From positions 52,632,404 through 52,696,403 of the forward strand of contig OU342633.1 of the NCBI GenBank assembly GCA_910589415.1: a DNA stretch of 64,000 nt. Reading direction: 5' to 3'. Source of the stretch: Malachius bipustulatus (Eukaryota > Arthropoda > Insecta > Coleoptera > Melyridae). Positions 42,701 to 53,149 of this stretch are shown here, piece by piece. The position numbers were made by a program, and so were the translations under genes. A model generated the notes under the pieces. That model was not told the origin of the DNA, ran no database searches, and saw only the letters and a list, made by a program, of their open reading frames with translations. The first letter of the stretch is position 1; each line of letters opens with the position of its first letter.

Positions 42701-45700
42701 GAGATATTTGATGTTTGTGATTGTTAAATTGTCTGTTAAATACTTGATCCCCCTCTCCTTTCAATTCATTGTAACTGACTCACTAGACCTCAGAGTACTA
42801 AATTCGTTAGGCGTTAGGTATAAAAATGTAATAATTATAAAATTAGAACGCTCTTAAAACAATAATTCAGATAAACCTTAGAAAAAATTGGAAATATCTT
42901 TTCAACACTTGCACTTAGACAAAATCGAGTTTTTATTGTTATCAATTATAATTTTTTATCGTTATATACTATACAGGGTGTTTATTAGTTACATTAAAGT
43001 TTCCATCATTGAACAATTGAAACGATCAATTGTATAGAAAACTTCTCGTTCAAAATAAGATAAACAGGGTGTTTCTATTAAAATATGTATTCACTAGCAT
43101 TGTCACACTGGAAAAAAAACGATCTGCAAGCAAAAAATGTTTTAAGCAAGCAAAAAAAAATAATGGAGAGACAAATCGTTGTAAAATAATATTTTTATAT
43201 CATTGAGGATTTTATTTTAGTATACAAGATGCACTCACTGTATATGATGTGAGTTAAATTACTAACATGGATTAAAAATAAAAAGAAGAATACCAAAATA
43301 AGTGAGACCGGCTGGATGCGAACAATGTGTGAGTAAGACGCAATCATCCAATTTATGTCAATTTAACCAAACTAAAAATCACATAAAAAAAAAAGAATAC
43401 AATAACATTGACAATAGTTATTATATTTTTGTTGTTGTCGTTGTTGTAATAATCACTGCTTGTAGATGTATATGTACTTTTTTGCTGCGTAATTAGCTTT
43501 GTATTCGTCTATATTTATTTTGTTCAAGAACCTGGTGTTCTCTAAGGTTAAATATTAAATAAGAACATGTCATTTTTACATTACAATAATAATTGTTATA
43601 GGTAATATCAGTTACCTCTTACAGAACAGCCAGTTTCTGCTGTAGAAAAGTTTCATTTTGTGTATCGTTAATATTTGTATGCGTAAGGGTTGGTAAAATC
43701 GATCTTATGTATTATTAATTACTCGATGATAACGGTGCAAGAGCGCTTTGTAAATAAAACTGTTGCCGAAGACATCTGTCAAATGTCACGATAAAGTTTT
43801 TTTTTATTTTGTTTATTATTATTTGTTTCTATTATTTTCTTTGAAGCATTAACACGTATCATGAACGAACGAAAAGAATAAACTCATAGCATGGAACCAA
43901 TTGAGCCCGTTACAAGGGTTAAATATAAAAGGTGTCCGGTAAGTACCTCCTAATTTTTCGGGAGCACACAGGGGAGGTCAAAATAAACCTAGTCTGTCAT
44001 AAAAAAATATTTCCCAAATTGTCCCTAAACGGAGATACAGAGCCCTACCTAACGATTTACTTTTTTGTCTCTAACTTTTGAACCGATTTGTATACTTCGA
44101 TGAAATATTTTATAGAGGCCATAAAGAGTCAAATCAGTGTGGATGTTTGACGTTGTCAGGGAAGTCAGGAACGGACCAGGCTGTTGTTGTTAAACCTACA
44201 TACATACAATTTTGACGGAACTTAGTCAAAACTCAAAATTCGTATAAAAGTTGATTTATCCCGAAAACCGCTAATTTAATCCAAATAAACCAAGAGTACC
44301 TTTTTTAAAGATGAATGACCAGGACCAGAGTATTAGAAAATTAGTTTTCGGCTCTGTAGAATGACACCCGTCAAAACTTTCACTCAACGGGTGTGGTGGT
44401 TCAGTCCTGACTTCCCTGATGACGTCAATCATCCACTCTGATATGGCTTAATTACTTTTTATGGCCTCTATAAAATATTAAAATTTCATCGAATTTTACA
44501 GGTCGGTTCACAAGTTAGAGCCAAAAAGTAAATCGGGGTACCCTTTTGAGACTGTATCTCCGTTTAGGGACACTTAAGGAAATATTTTTTCATGACAGTG
44601 GGTTTATTTGACCTCCCCTGTATGCTCCCGAAAAATTAGGAGGTACTTAGAAGACCACCTGTATACATATATTAAACATTGAAGCCAGGTGTTACTATGA
44701 ATATGAATACAATGAACGTGATTGATATTTGACATAAATTTTAGATGAGTTGATTGACAGATGTCTCCAAACGGTCTGGTTTTAAAAACTACCATAGCAT
44801 GATGTTAAATTATAATATTCTAGTCCTTCGGTGGTGGGTGTCTTTCATATTTTTTATTTTCACTGATTATGCTAATAAGAAGTGAAAGTCTTAATTTTTC
44901 TCATGTTAAGTAGAAGAAAGAGAAATATATGAAAGACAAGTCATTGTTTATCTCTCTCTAGTGCAGAGCAGTAGTATTAGTTACTAGTTAGTTTTTCCTT
45001 CTTCTTTTCCAAGGATGAAGCAGTGGAAGGGGCGTTAAGGGACATTGGATTACTCTGAGGGGGAGCTTTCGCCGCACAAGCGTCTTCTTGTCTCTTGTCG
45101 TCTTCTTGGACACCCAAACAAAACCATATGAACAATCCCGTCATGAACAATGTCAGTTGTTGTTGTCTCTTTATACACGTATTATAAACAATTATTACGT
45201 TTTATTTGATTGGCTGTTTTGTTACAATAAATATTTTTTATGATATTTATTTTCTTGCGCGCTGTCGTGTCTTGGCTCACATATCGAAATTAATTTTTAA
45301 TGTTTTAATTAAACTGGTACAGAACAATGCGTGTCTCGTTCATAGGGTGACGTTGGAATGATGGGAGCATTAATGAAGGTAGGTGTTTGATTCCCTAAAA
45401 CAATGAAATAAAATTATGTCTGACAATGCTGTAATAAGGAAATTCGTAAATTTAGCGACACTGTTTGAAAACATTGCTATGTTGCCTCAGAAAAATTGTA
45501 TTTTTTGATAGGTACTGTCCTGTACTATAATGTTTTGTAGATAAATTTGCAGATATGGCAGCGTTGTTGAAGAAATGTCAAAATTTTGCAGCATGATGTG
45601 GCTACAGAAGCTTTGAATTTTTATAACTAGAAATAAATTTTCAATCGCTATAATACACTGAAATGAGACTAATCCAAAATATGGCTACACTTTGTTTGAA

Positions 45701-47712
45701 AATTTCAGTTGAATTACTGTTGCGTTTATCTGGCAACGATGCAAAGATTAAAATATTTTGGCAACATTGTTTGGCAGTTCAGGTTATGTTTATATGTTGC
45801 GTCAAATGAAAGTAAATTTTTTTAAATTTTGAAAACAACTCCGTGTTCAACTTTTTTTTAAACCGAAATAATTAATTTTTGAAAACTGATATTAATCTGG
45901 CAACAATGCTGATGAAAGATGGAATAATTTTGTTACGGTTATATTTTTAGGTAGGTAATCTGCGTAAAAAATTTCTATTGATGAAAACTGAAAATTGTAG
46001 ATCTGGCAACGCTGTTCGAGCTAACACTGCAGTTATTACAATGACATAAGAAATGCAATAAAGTTTCGGGTTTTATTTTCATTTGGCAACACTGTTTAAC
46101 AGTTTTACCTACCTTGAAAGTTTCAAATTTTCTACAGGGTGATCCCGAAATGGCGGACACGATATACATGGTGTTGTAGAATGTAGAGGATGTTCAGAAA
46201 GACTGTAAATTTAAAACAAAAATTGTTTCTTCGCCTTCTTTACCGAGATATAGCCTGAGTTCAACAAAAATTGTCAATGTGGCATCGTTGTTAGAATTCG
46301 AGCTCAACAATGCAACTAAAATAGATTTTGAATAATATTATCGGATATACAGGGTGTTAGTAAATAAGTGCGACAAACTTCAGGGGGTGATTCTACATGA
46401 AAAAATAATGCCAGTTTGATATATAAACGTATTCTTTTTCCAGATACAGGGTGTTATAGGTTTACTTAAAAACTAACGATTTATTTATTTGCTCTGAAAC
46501 CGGTCGACATATGCTAATGAAATTTGGTGGGTTCTAGAGGAAGTGATTGCGCATTTTATTACATGCAATTGAGAATTTTATGTTCATCAGTGGCGCGCAT
46601 ACGGGTCAAAAATACTCAAAAAGTTTGTCGCACTTATTTACTAACACCTGTATATCTGCGCAACGATAATTGTTTTAAACTTTATTGGTCTTGCCATTTC
46701 CATGACGTTTCCATAGTAACATCTTACAGAGGGTATTGTAGACCTACACACTATTTTCATTCTTCAGGCGTATCCTTCCAGTATTATTGTGACTTTTTTT
46801 GTGGTGGTGCTGTCCGTGTCCGCCATTTCAGGATCACCGGTATAACTAAAAACAAAATTCTATACCTGGCAGCTCTGTTTGACTCTGTCGGAATATTTAA
46901 TTATCATTCATTAACAATGAAGAAGAAATGATTATCATTCCTTGGAGGAACCTTATTTACACCTCAAAATTAAACCGAAAAATACTCCAAATTAAAAAAA
47001 AAAACTGATAAATTTGTGGTTAGCTGTTTGTGCCTGTAAAAAAGTTACCTACTGTAAAAAATTAGATAGTCATTGTAACGCAAAAAACCGTAATAATACC
47101 TTTATTTAGAAAAATCGAATATTCTTCAAAATTGAATCAAGTTGCTCAGTCCGGCAAATGGTTTTTAAAATACCACGACGCAAGATATGCATGCACTAAC
47201 CGCAGAGTAAACAAAAAATTGCAGTGAATTTTTTTTCATGATGATTATTATTCACCAGCTTCTTCGCTTTTTCAGACACACACAACTCAGAATTACGCTA
47301 GTTTAGTCAAATCTCATAGTCCGTCTTGATAATTTTCCGGAATCCGCGTATGCGCTATAGGAAAGAATAATTATATCATTTGTCGCGTGGTTTCCTCTCA
47401 CTGGCGCCTCTCTAATTCTAAATAAATAATAAATTGTAAACTTTGAAAACAATAATGCTCTGGAGGATTTAACAGGTTTTACATCTCATCAAAAGTGACA
47501 TTTCCAGTGTAAGTGAGCTAAATCTTGACACGCCGGAGCAAATAAGGAAGATAACGAAGCAGGTGCGGGGACTACTTCAGTTTTATTAAGAACGCACAGT
47601 CGTACAATTACCACATTTAAAATTGGATATAATTTTTTTATCTGTGTAAATTGTTTTTCTTTTACAGGAAGAGACGCCTCAAGGATTCTTTGACGACCAC
47701 GGTTTAGGATGA
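36794..47712 (+). CDS. AP-1sigma: AP-1 complex sigma subunit (157 aa)
   Basis: Small subunit of the AP-1 clathrin adaptor, which sorts cargo at the trans-Golgi network and endosomes. Exons: 36794-36796 (only ATG, then GTAAGT), 36857-37035, 37371-37479, 37574-37711 and 47668-47712. The sum is 474 nt, 157 aa plus stop, the normal length of the family. Landmarks are [20 protein letters not shown] at the start, the [15 protein letters not shown] block, [14 protein letters not shown] sequence after the exon 2/3 junction, [20 protein letters not shown] and [15 protein letters not shown]. The default last exon encodes [14 protein letters not shown]. The first intron is only 60 bp while the last is about 10 kb and contains a MITE, palindromic elements and at least one alternative last exon. 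An AATAAA follows at 47790. Confidence 0.95.
37866..37903. repeat. (ACTAGT/ACCAGT)n hexamer repeat
   Basis: Six tandem hexamers, the first half CTAGTA-type and the second half CCAGTA-type, in the large AP-1 sigma intron. Confidence 0.85.
38976..39687. mobile_element. MITE, PIF/Harbinger-like, copy 2 (712 bp)
   Basis: Near-identical to 35615-36334 with the same terminal inverted repeats. It is flanked by TTA on both sides (38973-38975 and 39688-39690). A 3-bp TTA duplication is the hallmark of PIF/Harbinger elements. It lies in the last AP-1 sigma intron and has no transposase. Confidence 0.88.
39691..43929. other. AP-1 sigma large intron, middle part: no gene recognised
   Basis: AT-rich intronic DNA. 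Short frames (39743-39982, 40702-40890, 41737-41937, 43302-43496) carry no recognisable domain. Two ACAGGGTGTTT ends at about 42974 and 43066 mark fragments of the palindromic repeat class. Confidence 0.45.
43930..44660. mobile_element. Palindromic element, ~730 bp
   Basis: AAGTACCTCCTAATTTTTCG and GGGAGCACACAGGGGAGGTC at the left pair with GACCTCCCCTGTATGCTCCC and CGAAAAATTAGGAGGTACTT at the right; the GGAGATAC and CCTCTATAAAATAT blocks pair further in. Ends are AGGTGTCCGG and a weak CCACCTGTATA. It lies inside the AP-1 sigma intron, 350 bp before the alternative last exon. Confidence 0.85.
45014..45058 (+). CDS. AP-1sigma: AP-1 sigma alternative last exon
   Basis: A pyrimidine-rich tract and AAG acceptor precede a 45-nt frame, [14 protein letters not shown] plus TGA, in phase 0, the phase in which coding exon 4 ends. 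The length equals that of the default last exon, and the LRDIGLL end resembles the VLEEIGL-type C-terminus of vertebrate AP-1 sigma paralogues. A poly(A) signal at 45226-45231 with a GT-rich tract behind it makes this a complete terminal exon. Joined to exon 4 it also gives 157 aa. Its use is inferred from sequence only. Confidence 0.8.
   Translation, partial: DEAVEGALRDIGLL
45226..45231 (+). terminator. Poly(A) signal of the alternative AP-1 sigma last exon
   Basis: AATAAA 168 nt after the alternative stop, followed by a T-rich stretch and GCTGTCGTGTCTTGG, a GT-rich downstream element. Confidence 0.65.
46133..46844. mobile_element. Palindromic element carrying a nested second element
   Basis: The outer ends TACAGGGTGATCCCGAAATG and CATTTCAGGATCACCGGTA are inverted copies, as are GGCGGACAC and GTGTCCGCC just inside. 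The interior is interrupted by the distinct element at 46346-46654. The frame at 46524-46931 runs across both and is not a gene. Confidence 0.8.
46346..46654. mobile_element. Nested palindromic element, ~309 bp
   Basis: Ends TATACAGGGTGTTAGTAAAT and ATTTACTAACACCTGTATA are inverted copies, followed by AAGTGCGACAAACTT / AAGTTTGTCGCACTT. Flanking TA dinucleotides are compatible with insertion at TA, but this cannot be distinguished from part of the ends. Confidence 0.8.
47476..47562 (+). CDS. Candidate AP-1 sigma cassette exon (29 codons)
   Basis: An 87-nt stretch open in phase 0 between TTTAACAG and a CAG/GTGCGG donor, 105 bp before the default last exon. It encodes [16 protein letters not shown] then [13 protein letters not shown]. 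Phase and length would allow insertion between exon 4 and the [14 protein letters not shown] exon, giving a 186-aa protein. The pyrimidine tract before the AG is poor, and an inner GTAAGTGAG could act as an earlier donor (after 12 codons). I know no AP-1 sigma with this insert, so it may be a chance open stretch or an exon of another transcript. Confidence 0.4.
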
Positions 47713-47789
47713 TGAATGAGTACTTACTGTTTTATTAAAATGAATTACGTATTAAAATCAATCCCTTTTTATTACTAGAAGTATTATCC

Positions 47790-47823
47790 AATAAATTTGA
47801 TAACAACGCACGTGTCTTTTATT
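47790..47823. terminator. Interlocked poly(A) signals of AP-1 sigma and the SDR gene
   Basis: AATAAA on the plus strand at 47790-47795 serves AP-1 sigma (78 nt after its stop). TTTATT at 47818-47823 is AATAAA on the minus strand for the convergent SDR gene, about 460 nt after its stop. The sequence between them, GCACGTGTC flanked by T/A-rich DNA, would be the GU-rich element of both. Confidence 0.6.
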
Positions 47824-48284
47824 TTTACAAGCGTTTCAAGGAGAAAGTAAGAGAAAAAGAATAACAGCTAAGAAAACTCATTTTGTTTGAAAGAAATTCT
47901 TATATAATTCAAAAATAAAATAAAAACATTCAATAATGCCTAACAATGTTAAAATTTTCAAAAATATAACAGAACTACTATCACTAACATCTAATATAAA
48001 AATCTTTGTACAGTTTTCAAATGGGTTAAGATCATATATCTAATACTTCTATATTACTATATGTATTTATATTTGATTTGTGTACTCGACCAGTTGTGCG
48101 TGCGCAAGCGTCACGAGTCTGGTGCTTGTAGGCGTGTTCAATTCTCGGACACGCGCAGAAGGTTCGAAGTAGGTACATTCGACGAGAGAAAGATATGTCT
48201 GCACCGTCATATTTCCGTCCATCTCCCAGACCCCCACTAGCAATATAGTAGTATTAAATATATGGTTAAGATATCTTGTAAAAA

Positions 48285-49888
48285 TTAAGCCGCGTCTACT
48301 TCTTGGAATCGTCTCATCCCCATCATAGATTGAGGTCCTTGGACCACCCTGTACATAAACGTCCAACACAACTTCGAAGGCAGAAAGCTGAAAAAATATT
48401 TTTAAGCATACCAGTTTCGCTATTAACACTGAAGAACTTTAGAACGTATTCTTTAAGCCAAGTATACGATAGCTTTAGTCTGGACTTACTTTTTAAGAGG
48501 TATCATGTATCTGAAGAAAGCAGGAATGGTGAGGAAGAGCTCTTCCCTTCTGATCGCTGTAAGGATGCGATCCGCTGCTTCGGAAGGCTGCAGCATCGGC
48601 AGATTACGCGGGCGACACCCGGCAAACATTCCCGTGTCGATAAAATATGGGCAGACGAGAGTCATTTTTATTTTGTCGTACCCCATTGCCTGTAAAATCA
48701 AAATAAAATCGTGTAAATGAAACTTTAAATTTTCAAAAATTGTTTTAATAATCGGTATATGAATGGTTGCAAAAAATGAGGCATATTCACAAATATCTCT
48801 CCAAGTCACCAAACTAAAGTTCTCCAAACTGACGTTATAACACTAATAAATCAACTTTTCTCAGTACTTCTCCAAAGTGACGTCACTGGTAAGTGTTGGG
48901 CGCGTTCTTTGAGTGTTGGGCGCGTTCTTAAACGAATAAACGTTTTAACGTAGGTACCCGGTTTTTTGAGTGACTGTTTGATCATCTAAATATAATACCT
49001 ACTTTTATCCTAAATTCACAAGAAAAAACGTCTCTCGACGGATTAATTACTAATATTTAATATATCGGTGAAAAAAAATTTAATTTGACTTCTCACCTTT
49101 AGTTCAGTGTATAAACTCTCATGGAAACCAATATTTGCGTACTTGGTGGCGCTGTAATCGGTGCACCTGAACGCCCCCAAAAGTCCAGTCATACTTCCCA
49201 TGGTAACTATGTGTCCCCCTTCCGGCCTTTCTAACATTTCTGGTAGAAACGCTTTCACCACCTAAAAAACGGCGAGATATGGTTTAATCAATAATTATTA
49301 TTCAAAAATAATTTAACCATACCCAGTAGTGAGCAAGACAATTGACTTGGAACGTCTTTTCTATCATCCGATCGGGAATTTCGAGGAAAGTCTGCCCGCA
49401 GACAACAGCGGCGTTATTGATGACCACGTCCACGCTCCCCAAATCCTCCCGCATTAGCTTAGCGTTCTTGTACACAGCCGCCCGATCTGCCACGTCCACC
49501 ACGTAGGTGAACGCTTGTCCCGCTTTTTCCGCAGACTTGGATTCCGATTGGAGCCTTTTTCTAACTCGCTCTAGAGCTGAAAATATTTTTTTTACGATTG
49601 AACGTATTTATATAAGAACAAATCCGCACCTTCCTCGTTGTTGTCCCACAAGACCACTTCCGCACCGGCTTTGATCAAACGAAGCGCTAAAGACTCTCCC
49701 AGTCCCCCAGCGCCCCCCGTAAGAAGCACCCTAAGACCCGTCAGGTCTTTTTGTTTTTGCCAGTCGAGTGGGATTATCGAGAGGAACGCTGCTTCTGCAT
49801 AATACCAGGCACCCAAAGCTCCCACCAGGATCAGTTCTAGGATGCGGCTGAGCGCTGCCTGAAGTCTTTCCAGTACTGTCAAGGTCAT
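48285..49888 (-). CDS. SDR16C / RDH-type short-chain dehydrogenase, 326 aa
   Basis: NAD(P)-dependent oxidoreductase of the classical SDR family, closest in layout to retinol dehydrogenase 10, epidermal retinol dehydrogenase 2 and 17-beta-HSD 11/13, which sit on ER or lipid-droplet membranes. Coding exons: 49630-49888, 49323-49576, 49097-49261, 48490-48689 and 48285-48387, total 981 nt with GT/AG junctions. A hydrophobic N-terminal segment (about residues 15-40) is a membrane anchor. The Rossmann cofactor motif TGGAGGLG is at 57-64, NNAAV at 140-144, the structural Asn in QVNCLAH at 165, catalytic Ser194 in GSMTG, and YSATK (Tyr207, Lys211). After it come the ICPYFIDTGMF-type segment (VCPYFIDTGMF here) and a C-terminus with MMGMRRF. 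The exact substrate, retinoid, steroid or fatty alcohol, cannot be told. An AG acceptor 9 nt before the ATG implies an upstream non-coding exon. It converges with AP-1 sigma. Confidence 0.95.
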
Positions 49889-49897
49889 GATTGACGA

Positions 49898-52259
49898 CTA
49901 CAAGGAAACATTAATTTTAGGATAAATTTATTGACTGTTTGTTTTAATGGGGGGAAAGGGGGCTGGTCTCAAGGCCTTCAGCCATTGCTGAGATATCCTG
50001 AAAAAAACTGGAAAATCGAGATTTCGAAAATAATATAATTCGAAAAAAAAATAGCAAATTTAAAAAAATTGTATTGATTTTTGGTTTCCGTAATTTGCCT
50101 TAAATAAAAGACTTTTCTCGTCACTAAGAGACCGTCCAAAATTTCTAGGCCAACCAAGATTAAGATGAGAAAGTGAAATTTTCTAATGTTGCAACGCTTA
50201 TTCATTTTTATTTAAATGGCTCAATTTTATTAATAATTATACCTACACTTTCACTTGATGTGAAGAAGAGACGAGATTGATTATAATAAAGTACCTGCAA
50301 ACTTTTTTATTAACAACTTACCCCTTTTATAACATTAACTATATTTATGACGTCCTGGTCATAGTAGGGTATACTTAAAGAAGAATTTTTTGGGATAATA
50401 TCAGGAAACTGAGCAGAGGGAACCTACAGGTATAAACGAAGATAATTAGTATGCAAGTTCGTCTCGTTTTGGCACGACTACATTAGGAGGTACACGCGTG
50501 TCTGATTAGTGGACGTCTTCGCGGAATACTAAGTGAAATCTCCTCTTCTGGCATGGGTCTCGATGGAGGTCGTTGCCGTAGGTCCGTGCAACGGAACTTT
50601 CAGCCTACGATGACGAGGAAACCGCTCACTCGGAAGAAGTGGATGCTTCATGGCTTGGTTTCGCCGGTTGCATGCTCCAGATACTTTCGTCCCGGCGAAA
50701 TAATAATAATAACAATAAGTAAATAACAATAACAACAACGAAGCAGCCGCGCGAATGTTCGCTCATAAATTTATAAATACAATCACCCGAGTGCTCCAGA
50801 ATCGCCGTATCCTATACGCCTGCGAAAAATCAACAGGTGTCATTTGGTCATCGTCAAACGCGTCTCCAAGCCAATTTTCGATTTCCTAGCTAAGAAAAAT
50901 TATTTTTTATCTATTTTATCGAACTTTGTTGTAAATAGTGCTCTCGTCATCGTCTATTGAATAAAATTTGGCACCTTGGACGTGGAAGAATAACGCAAAA
51001 GAGGCCTTAAGTTGATGAGCTTATCAAAAAATCATTTTTAAAAATCTAAACAAAAAAAACTTCGCTCGAAAAATGATTTTTCTTCTGTGTATCTCGAAGA
51101 ATTTTCTGAAATTTCTTACGGGGGAAAATTCCTTTGAAAAAAACTATGCGCCGTTTAAATCTAGCCAAATTTAAACTCCCCACGATGAAAAATGGAGGCT
51201 TTGGAGTGCTTTTTGGAGCCGCAGGCGGCCGCGCATTGCGCACAGACAGATAAAGCGGGTGATGGATAACATCATGGGAAAAACCGCAGAGAGTTGAAAT
51301 TTAGCTCGATTGAAACGTCGCACAGTCCCACAAATGAGGGGAGGAGAATAATAGGAGAATAAGCATAATTTACAAACTTTATAAGACTAGTTAAAAAAAA
51401 AAGAAAAATTGGCGAGCGGCTATCCGCCAAAAATACATAAACAACATAAAATATTTTCCAGATGAGTTTGCCCTCCTAAAAAATGGCCGCCAGTAGAGGT
51501 ACCGGCCTCACTTTTGTCATGAGTGCAGAAGTTTGTAATTTCTTTGATCATCTCACTTGTTGTCTCAATTTGGTTGCCGGCACCGCGCAGATACGTCACC
51601 GCGTGACAACTCGAACCTTTCCCGCTTTGGGTGCTTTTCATTTTAGGCTTTTAATATATCGTATTGACGTCGTGTAACATGCTTTTTGCAAAAAATTACA
51701 TATTTATCTATTCAATCATTATTAAACTGAGTTTTTTTACGAGTTATATGAAAAATTTATTAGGTGTAAAGGATGAATAAGACGGTAATCTTAATAAATT
51801 TTCTCTTTTTGAGATAAAATAAGTATGCTGAGACCACATTTTCAGCACATTTTAAAAGGTTGTTTAAATAGCCATTTCGAAACTGCATTGAATCTCCCCG
51901 TTAATTATGTCGAAAATTGGATTTAGTTTTCTACATTTTAAAAGGAAATGATCTAATTAATAATTTTTCTTCCAAACAGTAACACTATCCTCAAAATGTT
52001 TCATTTTTAACGTTAAATTTCTCATTTTGTCAACATTTACGCAACCATTCGTCACTTATTGCGTTGATGGGAAATGAAAAAAAAACGGTATTTCGTATGC
52101 TATTTTTCACTGTTCTTATTGTTTTTGCCCATATACACCATTAGTACTGCCCAAAATACAAATTTCACAATAAAAACAGCAAAAATAATAAAACAATACA
52201 ATAAGTTGACAGCTGTGGCTGCTGTTAGTATTTCCCAGTCACAGCAATCTGCGCGTCTT
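49898..52259. other. Upstream of the SDR gene: no gene recognised
   Basis: This stretch should contain the SDR leader exon and promoter, which I cannot place. 49965-50100 is a fragment of the repeat family at 24847-25870 (TTGCTGAGATATCCTGAAAA). Minus-strand frames at 50529-50738, 51046-51243 and 51420-51641 and the plus frame 52074-52262 have no domain I recognise; the last starts with a signal-peptide-like stretch that could be chance in AT-rich DNA. Confidence 0.4.
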
Positions 52260-52300
52260 TGATCGATCCTTAGATAAGAACCTTATCTAAGGATCGATCA
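52260..52300. repeat. Perfect 41-bp hairpin
   Basis: GATCGATCCTTAGATAAG at 52261-52278 and its exact inverse at 52282-52299 are separated by AAC; the flanking T and A also pair, giving 19-bp arms and a 3-nt loop. There is no obvious gene or transposon context. Confidence 0.95.
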
Positions 52301-53149
52301 GTGCAATCAGTCATGTCATCAGTCATTCACTTGTCAAAGTCAGAGTTTACCTAACCTAGAATCTAAGAAGGTGTTGTTTTGTCTTGCGTTTGATGTTTAA
52401 TGAATGTGTCACAGAAAAAGAAAAACAATTTCTTCATTTTCTTCAATGATATCTTAACCTCTATAGATCGAGTGTTGCCGTATGCCGCCGTGCTAACCGA
52501 GTGACGCCAACATGAGAAAAGGATGGGTAGATACAAATACTCACGTGTTGGTAGAAGAGCGCGATGTTATGTAGGCAGAAAGCTCCAAATTTAACATTAG
52601 AATAAATGGGAATTGCTATTCAAAAATTACTTTTTTCCTTATATTTCTTTTTTAAAGCATTTTTCAAAAAAAAAAAAATCTACAACACATAACTAGTGAA
52701 CCCAATATGTAAGTAATGAAGTTTAAATCTAGTAATTTCTCTCAATAGAATCCAATAAAATTAAAATAACATAGGTACCTACACGTTGATTAATTTCTAG
52801 ATAGTCTACCAAGGTCACATGAAAATTCAGCAGTGATGTCAGATCTCTAATTTTGTAGGTGCAATGAGGATGAGGATTCACAGAATAAATAGACATAATT
52901 TATTACATCATCAACAATTTTTGTTTATTTGAAAATAAAAAGAATTTAAGGTTTCTTTTTGAATATAACGATGATGTTAATTCATAAAAGGTATTTATAA
53001 TGAAAAAATAACAAGCACCTATTTGTAAAGAACATTTTATTGGAAAGTTATACACAAATTACAAATAATATAAATTAATGCAAAACTTGACAATAATTGA
53101 TAATTTAATATTCAGAGTCATACAATCAGTTTCTTATAAATTAATACCT
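52301..53149. other. AT-rich intergenic DNA: nothing recognised
   Basis: No domain-bearing frame, RNA gene or structured repeat is visible in this stretch. Confidence 0.4.

Noticed and set aside
50520..50760. Possible SINE or hammerhead-like segment with GACGAAA and a TAA-rich tail
   Set aside because: No CTGATGA core and no convincing A/B box, so neither call can be supported.
51420..51641. Minus-strand 73-aa frame with reasonable codon mix
   Set aside because: No recognised domain, no clear promoter or splice partner; kept only as a note in the upstream SDR region.
52074..52262. Small frame starting with a signal-peptide-like sequence
   Set aside because: Only 62 aa in AT-rich DNA where Lys/Phe/Leu codons are frequent; no further support.
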